Shown here piece after piece: positions 1 to 9,092 of a DNA stretch of 64,000 bases. Under the pieces are notes generated by a model. The model did not search any database. It was given only the letters and a program-made list of their open reading frames with translations, and was not told the origin of the DNA. Origin of the DNA: CAZYBO01 sp964645205 (lineage in GTDB: Bacteria > Pseudomonadota > Alphaproteobacteria > Rickettsiales > SXRF01); contig CAZYBO010000008.1 of NCBI GenBank assembly GCA_964645205.1, forward strand, positions 27,477 through 91,476, in the 5' to 3' direction. Numbering within the stretch: position 1 is the first letter of the stretch; each line of letters starts with the position of its first letter. The translations under genes were made by a program, and so were the position numbers.

Positions 1-1371
1 GAACATGGCGCGGCGCTGCCGCTCGTGGGGCTCGGCCTGTTCATGCTTCTAGGCTCGGCGGGCGTTTCCATCGACATGGGGCGCGCGCAGATCGTGCAGT
101 CAAAAATGTCGAACGCGCTCGATTCAGCGGGGCTTGCCGCAGGCAGCGTCGCAAGCACCGCCAACCTCAGTACCGAGGCGCGGAAATATTTCGACGTCAA
201 TTTCCCGCCCGGGTACATGGCCACCAATATCGAGAACTTCACCGTCAGCGCCACCGCCAATAACGCGATGATCACGCTCGACGTCAACGGCACCGTCAAC
301 ACCACCTTCATGAAAATTTTCGGTATCAACACCGTCGCCGTCAGCGCGCATTCTGAAATCACGCGCGCCAGCAAAGGTATGGAGCTGGTGCTGGTGATCG
401 ATACCACCGGCTCGATGACCGACAGCGCAGGCGGCGGGGTGAGTAAAATGACCGCCGCGAAAAGCGCCGCCACCGACCTTATCAACATTCTTTACGGCAG
501 CAACACGACGCTGGACAATTTGTGGGTCGGACTTGTGCCGTTCGCGCAGGCAGTGAATATCGGCACGTCGCGCGCAAGCTGGACGACCAACACCGCCTTC
601 AACTGGGGCACGACAAGCTGGGGTGGCTGCGTGGACGCACGCTACGCCAGCAACCGCGATACCACCGACGATCCTCCGTCGGTTGCCACCTTCCCGAAAT
701 ACTACTGGCCGTGCCACACTTCGTACAACGCATGGTACGGCACGAACAGCAGCCGCAATAACTGCTCCACCGGTTCCGGACTGCAATACAAAACCCTCAA
801 CAACGACCTTGGGCCGAACAAATATTGCTCACAGCCCGTCACTCCGTTGACCTCTAATAAAAACACCGTCATCAACGCGATCAGCACCCTTCAACCCGAC
901 GGCAACACCCACATCGTGCTGGGCGCAGCGTGGGCGTGGCGCATGCTGTCACCGCGCTGGCGCGGCATATGGGGCGGCGAGATGGATACCGACAACCTGC
1001 CGCTGGATTACAACACGTCGCTGATGAACAAAGTCGTCGTGCTGATGACCGACGGTGACAACACCATCAGCAACTCCACACGCGGCGCGTACTGGTACCT
1101 AAGCAACGGCACGCTGGGCACCACCAACCAGAGCACCGCCGAAAACCAGCTTGACACCCGCACGCAGAGCGTATGCACGAGCATGAAAAATAACGGCATC
1201 CTCGTCTATACCATCGCGTTCGGCACCGGCATCAGCGTTTCGGCGCAGAACATGCTGCGCACCTGCGCCAGCAAGCCGGACTTTTATTTCTATACGCCCA
1301 CCAGCGCCGATTTACAGACAGCGTTCCACCTGATCGGCGACTCGCTTGCGAATTTGCGCATAAGCAAGTAA
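1..1371 (+). CDS. tadG: TadG-like pilus assembly protein with vWA domain (5' partial)
   Basis: The reading frame is open from the first base, so the true start lies left of the window; the GTG at 25 is only the first start-like codon inside. At least 456 residues are present. The N-terminal part holds one hydrophobic segment (about residues 6-24) followed by the polar TadE/TadG-type helix rich in Asp, Met and Gln. A von Willebrand factor A domain follows, with the metal-site motif DTTGS at about residue 134 and the later MTDGDN segment. Proteins of this family are anchored in the inner membrane and belong to the tight-adherence (Flp) pilus machinery. A Cys-rich insert lies between the metal-site motif and the C-terminal half, as is common in alphaproteobacterial TadG. 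It is transcribed toward tadC and followed closely by tadD. TadE, TadF and the pilin are not in view and may lie upstream. Confidence 0.85.
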   Translation, partial: EHGAALPLVGLGLFMLLGSAGVSIDMGRAQIVQSKMSNALDSAGLAAGSVASTANLSTEARKYFDVNFPPGYMATNIENFTVSATANNAMITLDVNGTVNTTFMKIFGINTVAVSAHSEITRASKGMELVLVIDTTGSMTDSAGGGVSKMTAAKSAATDLINILYGSNTTLDNLWVGLVPFAQAVNIGTSRASWTTNTAFNWGTTSWGGCVDARYASNRDTTDDPPSVATFPKYYWPCHTSYNAWYGTNSSRNNCSTGSGLQYKTLNNDLGPNKYCSQPVTPLTSNKNTVINAISTLQPDGNTHIVLGAAWAWRMLSPRWRGIWGGEMDTDNLPLDYNTSLMNKVVVLMTDGDNTISNSTRGAYWYLSNGTLGTTNQSTAENQLDTRTQSVCTSMKNNGILVYTIAFGTGISVSAQNMLRTCASKPDFYFYTPTSADLQTAFHLIGDSLANLRISK

Positions 1372-1379
1372 GCTCTCTT

Positions 1380-1406
1380 GCGGCAGCCACTTGCGGCTGC
1401 CGTTTC
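1380..1406 (+). terminator. Hairpin between tadG and tadD, possible weak terminator or attenuator
   Basis: CGGCAGCC and GGCTGCCG form a perfect 8-bp stem with a 6-nt loop (1381-1402), starting 9 bases after the tadG stop and followed by only three T residues. It could trim or attenuate read-through into tadD. The weak T tract makes full termination doubtful. Confidence 0.4.
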
Positions 1407-1414
1407 GGATTGCC

Positions 1415-2287
1415 ATGGTACGTTACCTGCCTGCACTGTTGTGCTTATTCGCCGCCTGCGCCCACGCGCAGGAGGCCGCAGCGCCGCCCCCCGCTGCCAA
1501 CTATGCAGCACAGGCAAGAGCCTACCGCATGGGCGGGAAAACCGCCGAGGCGATTGCGTTGCTGCGTGAGGTTCAGGCGCGCGAGCCAGGCAACGTCGCC
1601 GTGCTCAAGGAGCTGGGTTATGCGCTGATACAGGCGAACCAGCCGGAGGATGCCGTGAGCATCTTCGACCTGCTTACCGCCATCGAGCCGGATAACGCCA
1701 GCTACTATAACGGCAAGGCCGTGGCGTTCGATTCGGCAGGGAATCATTTCGCCGCGCAGGAAATCTACCAGAAGGCGCTTTCGCTTGCGCCCGGCAGCGC
1801 CACTATTATGAATAATCTTGGCCTTTCGTTGGTGCTCGACGACCGCCCCGACGAAGCCATCGCCGTGCTTACGCCGCTGATCGCGCACCCGGAAAGCTCG
1901 GCCACCGTGCGGCAGAATCTCGCCCTTGCCTACGGGCTGAAAGGCAACCGCGAGCAAGCGCTGGCGTTGAGCAAGCAGAATGTCAGTGAGCAGCAGGCGG
2001 AAGAAAACCTGCGCTTCTATGAGAAATACGCGCAGATGCGCAAACAAGCGAAATCCGCGGAACTAACGCGCCAGATGCAAGCCGAGCTTGCCGATCCCGT
2101 AGAGCCTGCACCAGCGCCCGAAGCACCTCCGGTCGCCGCGCCAGCCCCTGCACAGCCGGAGATGTCGCCTGCCGCAGGGGAAACGCCGCCTGCGCCACAC
2201 GAGGAACCGGCCGCGCAAATTGACGAACCTATCGCCGACGAGACACGGAAAGAATACAGCTACCCTACTGAGAATCGCCGCCGCTAG
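1415..2287 (+). CDS. tadD: TadD-like tetratricopeptide repeat protein
   Basis: This is a 290-residue secreted or lipid-anchored TPR protein. The ATG at 1415 is preferred over the TTG at 1391 because the TTG lies inside the hairpin after tadG and because the ATG gives a clean signal peptide (hydrophobic core ending LFAACAHAQ). The AAC could also act as a lipobox. At least three TPR units cover about residues 25-185, with the typical YNGKAVAFDSAGNHFAAQ and NNLGLSLVLDDRPDEAI patterns. The last 70 residues are a Pro/Ala/Glu-rich tail of low complexity. TadD proteins are periplasmic or outer-membrane TPR lipoproteins needed for Flp pilus assembly. The assignment rests on TPRs plus position next to tadG; it converges with tadC, leaving only 13 bases between stops. 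Confidence 0.72.
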   Translation: MVRYLPALLCLFAACAHAQEAAAPPPAANYAAQARAYRMGGKTAEAIALLREVQAREPGNVAVLKELGYALIQANQPEDAVSIFDLLTAIEPDNASYYNGKAVAFDSAGNHFAAQEIYQKALSLAPGSATIMNNLGLSLVLDDRPDEAIAVLTPLIAHPESSATVRQNLALAYGLKGNREQALALSKQNVSEQQAEENLRFYEKYAQMRKQAKSAELTRQMQAELADPVEPAPAPEAPPVAAPAPAQPEMSPAAGETPPAPHEEPAAQIDEPIADETRKEYSYPTENRRR

Positions 2288-2300
2288 GAATACCGCAGCC

Positions 2301-3299
2301 TTAGTTGCTTGCGAGCGTATCCATCAGCTTGATGATCGCCGGGGAAATAATCACGATAAACAAGGTCGGCAGGATGAATACGATCATCGGCACCGTCATC
2401 AACGCAGGCAACCGCGCGGCTTTCTGTTCCGCCCTGAGCATGCGCGCCTGGCGGAACTCCGCTGATAACACGCGCAGCGCCTGCGCGATCGGCGTGCCGT
2501 ATTTTTCCGTCTGGATAAGCACGCTCACCACACCGCGCACTTCCGGCAATTTGCAGCGCTCCGCAAGGTTGACCAGCGCCTTATTGCGATCCGGGAGGAA
2601 CCCCAGCTCGATAGATGTCAACGCCAGCTCCTCGGCCATTTCGGGATAGGCGTTCACCAACTCGCGCGACACGCGGTCGATCGCCATCGACAAGCTCAAC
2701 CCCGCTTCCGCGCAGATCGTCATGAGGTCGAGCACGTCGGGCAGCGCTTTCTGGATTTTGTAGTAGCGCTTCTTGCGCTTGCGTTTCACAAATATGCCCG
2801 GCGCCTTTAAGCCGATATAGGCGCCCAGCACCGGCCACACATAGCCGAATAGCGCGTATTTGGGATTGGACGGGGTATAGAATTTCATCGCTATCAGCCC
2901 GATGATGCAAAACAGCACGGGCAGCACGAGGTTAAAAAACGTCAGCACGAAAATGGCGTCCTTCGAGCGGAAACCCGCTTCGTTCAGCAGCGACTCCGCC
3001 GCACCGACCTGCGTTTTCTTAAGCAGTTGCAGCTTCATCACCACCGCACGCATGAAGTTCACGCTGCTTTCCGGCTTCCTGCGCTTGCGCGGCCCCACCA
3101 GCTCCCCGCGCAATTCCTTGCGCCGCTCGTGTATGGCGCGCACACGCGCGATCACGCGCTTGCGCTGGCTGAACGTGCTGATGATCGCGATGATAGCCAG
3201 CATCAACGCCGCGCCGGACACGCCGATGTAAAACTCATCCGCGCTCAAGCCGCCGGGAAGTCCGCGATTCATGATGGGAGGGCGCGATTGCGAAAACAT
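2301..3299 (-). CDS. tadC: TadC, inner-membrane pilus assembly protein (T2SS F domain)
   Basis: This 332-residue protein has the type II secretion GspF-like domain (about residues 150-280, with DVLDLMTICAEAGLSLSMAI) and hydrophobic segments near 25-45, 115-160 and 305-325. TadC pairs with TadB as the platform in the inner membrane on which the ATPase CpaF acts. It is the last gene of the leftward cpa operon; its ATG lies one base after the tadB stop. An internal Met at residue 10 is an alternative start, and neither start has a clear Shine-Dalgarno. Confidence 0.9.
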   Translation of the reverse strand: MFSQSRPPIMNRGLPGGLSADEFYIGVSGAALMLAIIAIISTFSQRKRVIARVRAIHERRKELRGELVGPRKRRKPESSVNFMRAVVMKLQLLKKTQVGAAESLLNEAGFRSKDAIFVLTFFNLVLPVLFCIIGLIAMKFYTPSNPKYALFGYVWPVLGAYIGLKAPGIFVKRKRKKRYYKIQKALPDVLDLMTICAEAGLSLSMAIDRVSRELVNAYPEMAEELALTSIELGFLPDRNKALVNLAERCKLPEVRGVVSVLIQTEKYGTPIAQALRVLSAEFRQARMLRAEQKAARLPALMTVPMIVFILPTLFIVIISPAIIKLMDTLASN

Positions 3300-3300
3300 G

Positions 3301-4269
3301 CTAAATCTCGAACTTGGTCATACGGTTCATCACCCACATGCCGAACGTCATCATGCCGGCGGCGATCCCGGCGCAGATATTGCCGCTGGGATCGGTATAA
3401 AGCGGTGTCATGTAACCGGGGCTGGTAGCCGTTACCGCGAGGATCACCACGAACGGCAGCGCGCCGATGATGTACGACGACGCGCGCGCTTCCGACGACA
3501 TCGCCTTGATCTTCATGCGCATGATAAAGCGACCGCGCAATACTTCCGACAGGTTGTTCAGGATTTCAGAGAGGTTGCCGCCCGTCTCGCGCTGTAACAC
3601 GATGCTGGTGGTAAAAAAATTGAACTCGGTGAGATCGAGTTTTTTTGCCGTTTCCTGCAACGCTTTTTCCAGCGTAACGCCGAGCTTCATCGTGTTGGAA
3701 ATATTTGAGAAGATCGGGCCGACCGGCGCCGGCACTTCCTGCGCCACCAGCACCATCGATTCCGACACCGGCAGGCCGGAGCGCAAGCCGCGCACGATCA
3801 AATCGATAGCATCGGGAAACAGTCGAAGGAACGCCTTGGATTGCTTGTTGATGCAGTAGCCGAGATATTTAAGCGGCAGCCACACGCCGATCACGATGGC
3901 AAGCGCCAGCCCGAGCCAGAAAGATTTTTTCAGCACGCCGACCACGATGAGCAGGATGAACAGCACGGTCGCGGTGCGCAGCAGCACATAACGCTTGGGC
4001 GTGATCGTCTTGCCTGCGCGTTCCAGCCGTTCGCCGAGGCTCTTGAAATCGGGCAGCGGCTTGGCCAGCAGGTAGATGATCCCCTTGCTCTGGTCGGTCT
4101 TGCGGCGCAGGGACATATCGCCCGACGTTTTCGGCGTGCCGATGCGACGCTGCTTGATCTTTGCAATGCGCTTCTGCATCTGCCCGCGCGAACTGCCGAA
4201 CTGCTGCCACAGCAGCCACAGCATCCCGGCTACGACGATGGCAGCAAACACTGCGATCACCGGTTTCAT
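3301..4269 (-). CDS. tadB: TadB, inner-membrane pilus assembly protein (T2SS F domain)
   Basis: This 322-residue protein begins with a membrane segment (about 4-22) and has a basic linker, a pair of membrane segments (about 98-140), the GspF domain (about 155-285, with DAIDLIVRGLRSGLPVSESM) and C-terminal hydrophobic helices. It is the partner of TadC in the Flp pilus platform. It follows cpaF by 4 bases and precedes tadC by one, which suggests translational coupling. Confidence 0.9.
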   Translation of the reverse strand: MKPVIAVFAAIVVAGMLWLLWQQFGSSRGQMQKRIAKIKQRRIGTPKTSGDMSLRRKTDQSKGIIYLLAKPLPDFKSLGERLERAGKTITPKRYVLLRTATVLFILLIVVGVLKKSFWLGLALAIVIGVWLPLKYLGYCINKQSKAFLRLFPDAIDLIVRGLRSGLPVSESMVLVAQEVPAPVGPIFSNISNTMKLGVTLEKALQETAKKLDLTEFNFFTTSIVLQRETGGNLSEILNNLSEVLRGRFIMRMKIKAMSSEARASSYIIGALPFVVILAVTATSPGYMTPLYTDPSGNICAGIAAGMMTFGMWVMNRMTKFEI

Positions 4270-4273
4270 AGGC

Positions 4274-5767
4274 TTATGCCGCCGACATCATGGCTTCGAC
4301 CAGCGCCTGGTCGAGCCCGAAATACGCCGCCTGCGGCGTGAAATTGGGACGAATGCCGCTGGAGCGGAATTCACCGACCAGCTTGCCGTTCTCGTCTTCT
4401 CCCTTGAATTCAAATGTGAACAAATCCTGCGTGATGATGACGTCGCCTTCCATGCCCACCACTTCGGTAACGTGCGTGACGCGGCGGCCGCCGTCGCGCA
4501 TGCGCTGCACCTGCACGATAAGGTTCACCGCGCTGGCAATCTGCGTGCGCACCGCTTTGCTCGGCAGGTTGATACCCGCCATGCCGATCATGTTTTCAAG
4601 ACGTGTAAGCGCCTCACGCGGGGTATTGGCGTGCAGCGTGCCCATCGATCCGTCGTGACCCGTGTTCATCGCCTGCAGCAGATCGAACGCCTCGCCGCCG
4701 CGTACTTCGCCTAAGATAATGCGGTCAGGACGCATACGCAGCGCGTTCTTCACAAGGTCGCGCATGCTGATTTCACCGTCGCCTTCCAGATTCGCATGGC
4801 GCGTTTCCAGCGGCACGATATGCGGCTGCTGCAATTGCAATTCCGCGGCATCCTCGATGGTGACAATGCGCTCGCCGTGACTGATCATGCGCGAAATCGC
4901 GTTGAGCATGGTGGTTTTACCCGAACCCGTACCGCCGGAAATAATGATGTTCAGGCGCACAGCGCCACAGATTTTCAGCACTTTGCACAGCGGTTCGGAA
5001 ATGCTCTTGGTAAGCAGCATTGAATCGAGCGTGATTTTTTTCTGGGAGAATTTACGAATGGAGATCGACGTGCCGCGGATGGCGCAAGGCTGCGCGATGA
5101 CGTTCACGCGCGAACCGTCCGGCAGGCGCGCGTCGCAGATGGGGCTGGATTCGTCCACGCGGCGGCCGACGCCGGTCACGATGCGCGTGGCGATCGCCAT
5201 CACATGCGCGTTATCGCGGAATTTCACGTCGGTCAGGTCGAGCTTGCCTTTGCGTTCGATATAGACCTGATACGGGCCGTTGACCATGATGTCGGTGATC
5301 GCATCGTCGCGCAGGAGCGGCTCCAGCGGCCCGAATCCGAGCATGTCGTCAACGATCTGGGTGGCGAGCAATTGCTGCTCCGCCTGGCTGAGAATCTGCT
5401 TCTGCTCGATCACGATTTCGCCGATCATCTCGATGATCTGGCGTTTCAGCTCATCCCTCGGCAGACGCGACGAGGTGGTGATGTCGATCTGCTCCATGAG
5501 CAGGCCGTAGATTTTATCCTTGGTGGCGGCAAGCTCGTCCTGCGCCTTGTTGGTAACGGCGGCGGCGGGCGCTTCGATGTCAGCCTGCGCCGCAAGCAGG
5601 TTCTCGCCGCTGATGGTTTTGTGGATGTTCTCCTTAGGCTTTTCCACAGGAGCCGGCGTCGCAGCGGCGGGTGCGGCCGCCACGGGATTCGCAGGCGCTG
5701 CCGCCGGCTTTTCCGCTACCTGAGGAGCCGCATTATTCGCCGTGTCTGCACCTCGCCTGCCGAACAT
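4274..5767 (-). CDS. cpaF: CpaF/TadA pilus assembly ATPase
   Basis: This 497-residue cytoplasmic secretion ATPase powers Flp pilus extrusion. The first 75 residues are an Ala/Pro-rich linker of the kind usual in CpaF. The CpaF N-domain follows, and the RecA-like domain carries Walker A GGTGSGKTT at about residue 277 and the Walker B/Asp-box region LGEVRGGEAFDLLQAMNTG at about 352. The His-box MGTLHANTPREALTRLE is intact. It lies three bases downstream of cpaE and four bases before tadB. Confidence 0.95.
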   Translation of the reverse strand: MFGRRGADTANNAAPQVAEKPAAAPANPVAAAPAAATPAPVEKPKENIHKTISGENLLAAQADIEAPAAAVTNKAQDELAATKDKIYGLLMEQIDITTSSRLPRDELKRQIIEMIGEIVIEQKQILSQAEQQLLATQIVDDMLGFGPLEPLLRDDAITDIMVNGPYQVYIERKGKLDLTDVKFRDNAHVMAIATRIVTGVGRRVDESSPICDARLPDGSRVNVIAQPCAIRGTSISIRKFSQKKITLDSMLLTKSISEPLCKVLKICGAVRLNIIISGGTGSGKTTMLNAISRMISHGERIVTIEDAAELQLQQPHIVPLETRHANLEGDGEISMRDLVKNALRMRPDRIILGEVRGGEAFDLLQAMNTGHDGSMGTLHANTPREALTRLENMIGMAGINLPSKAVRTQIASAVNLIVQVQRMRDGGRRVTHVTEVVGMEGDVIITQDLFTFEFKGEDENGKLVGEFRSSGIRPNFTPQAAYFGLDQALVEAMMSAA

Positions 5768-5770
5768 AAA

Positions 5771-7000
5771 TTATGAACTACCTTTGGTTTCCTTCGCGTC
5801 GGTTTTCTTTTCGCTCTTGAAGAAACTGAATCCTTTGCTTTCTTTGCCCGATGCAGCGGCGCCCGCCACCTCAGGCATGAGGTGCGCAGCAAGCTGATGC
5901 AGCGGCTTCACGGCCGTATGGCTTTTGAATTTCACCACCGGCACATCGCTGCTGATATGCATGAATACGTCCGGCACGAAAGCGATGCGATGCGCGATCG
6001 TCGCGTTCACGCCCTTCTCGAAATCGCCGATTTTCATTTCCTGCTTCGACATGCCCACGCGGGTGGCAACCACCAGCGGAGGGCGGATTTTGATGGTTTC
6101 GCGCAGCAGGTCGCTGAGGCGCAGCATATCGCGCAGGCACAGCAGCGTCAGCTCGGTAGCCAGTATCACATGGTCGGACTGCGCGAGGCATTTACGCGTG
6201 AACGCGTTCAAGTAGCGCGGAATGTCGATCACCACTACGTCGAACTTATCGCGTAATTCCTTCAGCAGCGCGTCGGCGGCGTCCTCATGGATGGAGATTT
6301 CTTCCTGCAGCGTTTCTTCCGAGCTGAGCACGGACAGGAATTTGCCGTGCTTGCTCATCACGCGGTCGACGAAGAGCGGGTCGATACGGTCGGGTTTTTC
6401 CAACGCTTCACGCAGGCCGCGGCTCGGCTCCAGATCGAGCATGAGCGCGATGCTCCCTTCCTGCGGGTCGATATCCACCAGCGCTACGTTTTTCTTGTAC
6501 AAATCCGCAATCGCACCCGCGAGGTTGATGCTGAGCGTCGTCGCCCCTACCCCGCCGCGCGTGCCGGTCACGGCGATCAGTTTTCCCGGCTGCTTCACCG
6601 GCCCCGATTCGCCAGCCACGCGGTTATTCGCCTTAGCGAGCGCGCCTTCGAGCATGGCGTCGGACAGCGGCTTGAGCAGGTAGCTGAAAATCCCGATTTC
6701 CATCAACCAGCAATAGAAGCTGTATTCGTTGACCGTGCCGGTGGTGATGACTTTCGTATCGGAATCGCACACTTCCGCCAACGCGTCGAGCAGCTTCGGC
6801 GCTTCCGCGGCAGAGGGTATTTCCACCAGTAGCAGCGCGGGGGACGGGTTGGTTTTCAAATATTCCGCGGCCGTGCGAATATCGCCTTGATGGATGCAGT
6901 CTTCCGGCCACTGGTGCTTCGCCGCGAACGCCTTCAGCGTCGCGATGTCTTTTTCATCGCTGGTAAAAGCTATAAAGGGGAGAAAATTGGTTTTGGTCAT
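5771..7000 (-). CDS. cpaE: CpaE/TadZ pilus localisation ATPase
   Basis: This 409-residue protein of the ParA/MinD superfamily targets the Flp machinery to its site in the cell. The N-terminal 130 residues have the size of a response-regulator receiver but lack an obvious phosphorylatable Asp pocket, as in other TadZ proteins. The P-loop GTRGGVGATT (about 146-155) has Arg where ParA proteins have the signature Lys, a deviation common in CpaE/TadZ. VALVDIDPQEGSIALML and DVVVIDIPR follow as further nucleotide-site segments. The last 40 residues are Lys/Ser-rich and low in complexity. Confidence 0.88.
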   Translation of the reverse strand: MTKTNFLPFIAFTSDEKDIATLKAFAAKHQWPEDCIHQGDIRTAAEYLKTNPSPALLLVEIPSAAEAPKLLDALAEVCDSDTKVITTGTVNEYSFYCWLMEIGIFSYLLKPLSDAMLEGALAKANNRVAGESGPVKQPGKLIAVTGTRGGVGATTLSINLAGAIADLYKKNVALVDIDPQEGSIALMLDLEPSRGLREALEKPDRIDPLFVDRVMSKHGKFLSVLSSEETLQEEISIHEDAADALLKELRDKFDVVVIDIPRYLNAFTRKCLAQSDHVILATELTLLCLRDMLRLSDLLRETIKIRPPLVVATRVGMSKQEMKIGDFEKGVNATIAHRIAFVPDVFMHISSDVPVVKFKSHTAVKPLHQLAAHLMPEVAGAAASGKESKGFSFFKSEKKTDAKETKGSS

Positions 7001-7012
7001 AACGCCCTTTCA

Positions 7013-7708
7013 TCACTGTGCCGGCGTAGCAGCTTCAGTCGGCGACGCAGCCGAATCGCCGCCGGAAGCGGACGTAGATGCGGAATTCGCACCGAAATCC
7101 TTGCCGCCGCGGTAATCGCGCACGACCTGCGCGGCACGGTCGGTTTCAAACAGCCACTCGCCGCTGCCGCGCTCAAGCTCGCGCGGGTCGGCGACCATCA
7201 GGCCGTGATTGACCGTAGTGGCGCAACCGAAATTGCCCTGCATGGTGTTGCTGTAGGTGGTAACCGGCGATGTGCGCCAGTCGGGGCAATGCGGCGCGTC
7301 AACCGCCGCGTAGGAAACGTCGATTCTCGCTTCATCGCGCGCCAGCAGGCCGGACGGCTCGAACAGGATCGCGTTACGATCATAGCCCATCGCACGCAGC
7401 AGCTTCGCCAGATGCTCGCGGCGCTTCTGGTTGCTCATCTGCGAAGGATGAAATTGCACCTGCACCGATTCCACCGCAGTGGGCGATACGTCGTTCAGCC
7501 CCGAACGCAGCGCGTCGATAGCTTCGCCGGAAAGTCTCGGCGCACCTGAGGGGAAATGCAGCGTATGGGTTTCGTTACGCGTTTCAACCTTATTCACTGG
7601 CGGGTGCGCCGCATAATATTCCTGCGGATTGCGCCCTTGCATGTCGTAAGCCGGATCGCACGCGCACAGCAGCGACGCGGAAGCCAGCAGAGCCATATGT
7701 TTCATCAT
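7013..7708 (-). CDS. cpaD: CpaD-type pilus assembly lipoprotein
   Basis: This is a predicted outer-membrane lipoprotein of about 231 residues. The signal peptide ends in lipobox LLCAC at about residues 14-18, then a CpaD domain contains NKVETRNETHTLHF and YDRNAILFEP. CpaD helps the secretin CpaC insert and function. The start at 7708 is preferred over 7714 and 7705 because an AAGG Shine-Dalgarno sits at proper spacing. An Ala/Ser/Thr-rich tail closes the protein. It sits between cpaC and cpaE as in Caulobacter. Confidence 0.83.
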   Translation of the reverse strand: MMKHMALLASASLLCACDPAYDMQGRNPQEYYAAHPPVNKVETRNETHTLHFPSGAPRLSGEAIDALRSGLNDVSPTAVESVQVQFHPSQMSNQKRREHLAKLLRAMGYDRNAILFEPSGLLARDEARIDVSYAAVDAPHCPDWRTSPVTTYSNTMQGNFGCATTVNHGLMVADPRELERGSGEWLFETDRAAQVVRDYRGGKDFGANSASTSASGGDSAASPTEAATPAQ

Positions 7709-7723
7709 TGCCATTGCCTTGCC

Positions 7724-9085
7724 CTATTCGAGTATGAATCCGCCCTCACCATGCAGCTTCGGCATGGCTTCTTCTTCAACCATCGGCTCCTGCTGATACA
7801 GGTTGCCAAGCAGCACGCGCTGCAGGTCGGTCGGCGCGACGTAGCCGTCCAGCGGCGTCTGCATCTTGCTCTTGTCGGAAACCGGACGCACGAGATACGG
7901 GGTCACCAGAATAACCAGCTCCGTCTGATCGTTCTGGAATTGCTGCGAACGGAACAGCGTGCCGAGCACCGGCACATCGCCGAGTCCGGGGAATTTGTCG
8001 ATATTGTTGGTTTTTTCGTTCTTCAGCAACCCTGCCAGCGCGAACGTCTGGCCGCTGCCAAGCTCAACTGTGGACTGCGCCTTGCGCGTGAGCACGATAG
8101 GATTCTTGATGCCCGACACTTCGATCGGATTGTCGAAACTGATGGTGCTCACTTCCGGCGCCACCACGATGCTGATGCGCTCTTTCGACAGCACCACCGG
8201 CGTGAAGTTCAAGCTGACGCCGAACGGCTTATATTCCACGGTGATCGAACCGTTGCCGTCGCGCACGGGGATCGGGAATTCGCCGCCCGCGAGGAAATTC
8301 GCGGTTTTACCCGAAGTCGTAGTCAGGCTCGGTTCCGCCAGCACGTTGACCAGTCCCTGACGCTCCAGCGCGTCGATGAAGCCGCTGATGGTCTGCGCGC
8401 CGTTCGTCCACGAACCGTATATAGCGGTATTGACGCTGCCCACGCCGCGGTCGATGAGGCCGGAGGCAAGCTCCACATCCGCGCCCTGCAACACCTGCAG
8501 CGCAAGGCTGCCGGGATTCAGGACGGTCTGTAAATTGATACCGAGTTTCTTCGCGTTGGTGCGCGACATTTCCACGATCTTGACCTGCAGGCTGACCTGA
8601 TCGGAGCCTGCGGTTTTCACCATGTTCACCATTTTGTCGTTAGCGCCGATAAACGCGGAGGCAACGCTGCGGATATTTTCCGATTCCGCTGCCGACGGCG
8701 CGAAACCGTCCATCACCAACCCGCCGTCCATCGTCTTGAACCCAACGTCGGAATCCGGCGAAATGCGGCGCACCGTCTCTTCGAGGCGGCTGATATTGTG
8801 CGTCACTTCGACGACTGCGCTGAAAATCGTTTCGTCCTTGGAATTGATAGCGTATATGCTCGTTTCCCCGACTTTCTTGCCATGCACGAACAGCAGCTTG
8901 GACGATACCACCTGCACGTCCGCCGTATTGGGATCTGCGATCACCACGGAACTGACAGGCTCATTCAGGCGGATCATTTCGCCTTTGTTGATTTCCACGT
9001 GCACGACGCGCTCTTCAGCTTGTGCAGCGGCGCCAAACGCGCATGCCGCCCATGCCACCAAACCATATATATATGCCCTGTTCAT
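7724..9085 (-). CDS. cpaC: CpaC/RcpA outer-membrane secretin of the Flp pilus
   Basis: This secretin of about 453 residues forms the outer-membrane channel for the Flp pilus. The start at 9085 gives a signal peptide (MNRAYIYG to AAAQAEE) and has AGGA five bases upstream; Met codons at 9091 and 9121 are alternatives. The N-terminal pilus-formation domain (GEMIRLNEPVSSVVIADP) is followed by a BON-like region. The secretin domain ends with the characteristic GLLKNEKTNNIDKFPGLGD and VPVLGTLFRS segments. The start lies 8 bases past the cpaB stop. Confidence 0.93.
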   Translation of the reverse strand: MNRAYIYGLVAWAACAFGAAAQAEERVVHVEINKGEMIRLNEPVSSVVIADPNTADVQVVSSKLLFVHGKKVGETSIYAINSKDETIFSAVVEVTHNISRLEETVRRISPDSDVGFKTMDGGLVMDGFAPSAAESENIRSVASAFIGANDKMVNMVKTAGSDQVSLQVKIVEMSRTNAKKLGINLQTVLNPGSLALQVLQGADVELASGLIDRGVGSVNTAIYGSWTNGAQTISGFIDALERQGLVNVLAEPSLTTTSGKTANFLAGGEFPIPVRDGNGSITVEYKPFGVSLNFTPVVLSKERISIVVAPEVSTISFDNPIEVSGIKNPIVLTRKAQSTVELGSGQTFALAGLLKNEKTNNIDKFPGLGDVPVLGTLFRSQQFQNDQTELVILVTPYLVRPVSDKSKMQTPLDGYVAPTDLQRVLLGNLYQQEPMVEEEAMPKLHGEGGFILE

Positions 9086-9092
9086 GCGCATC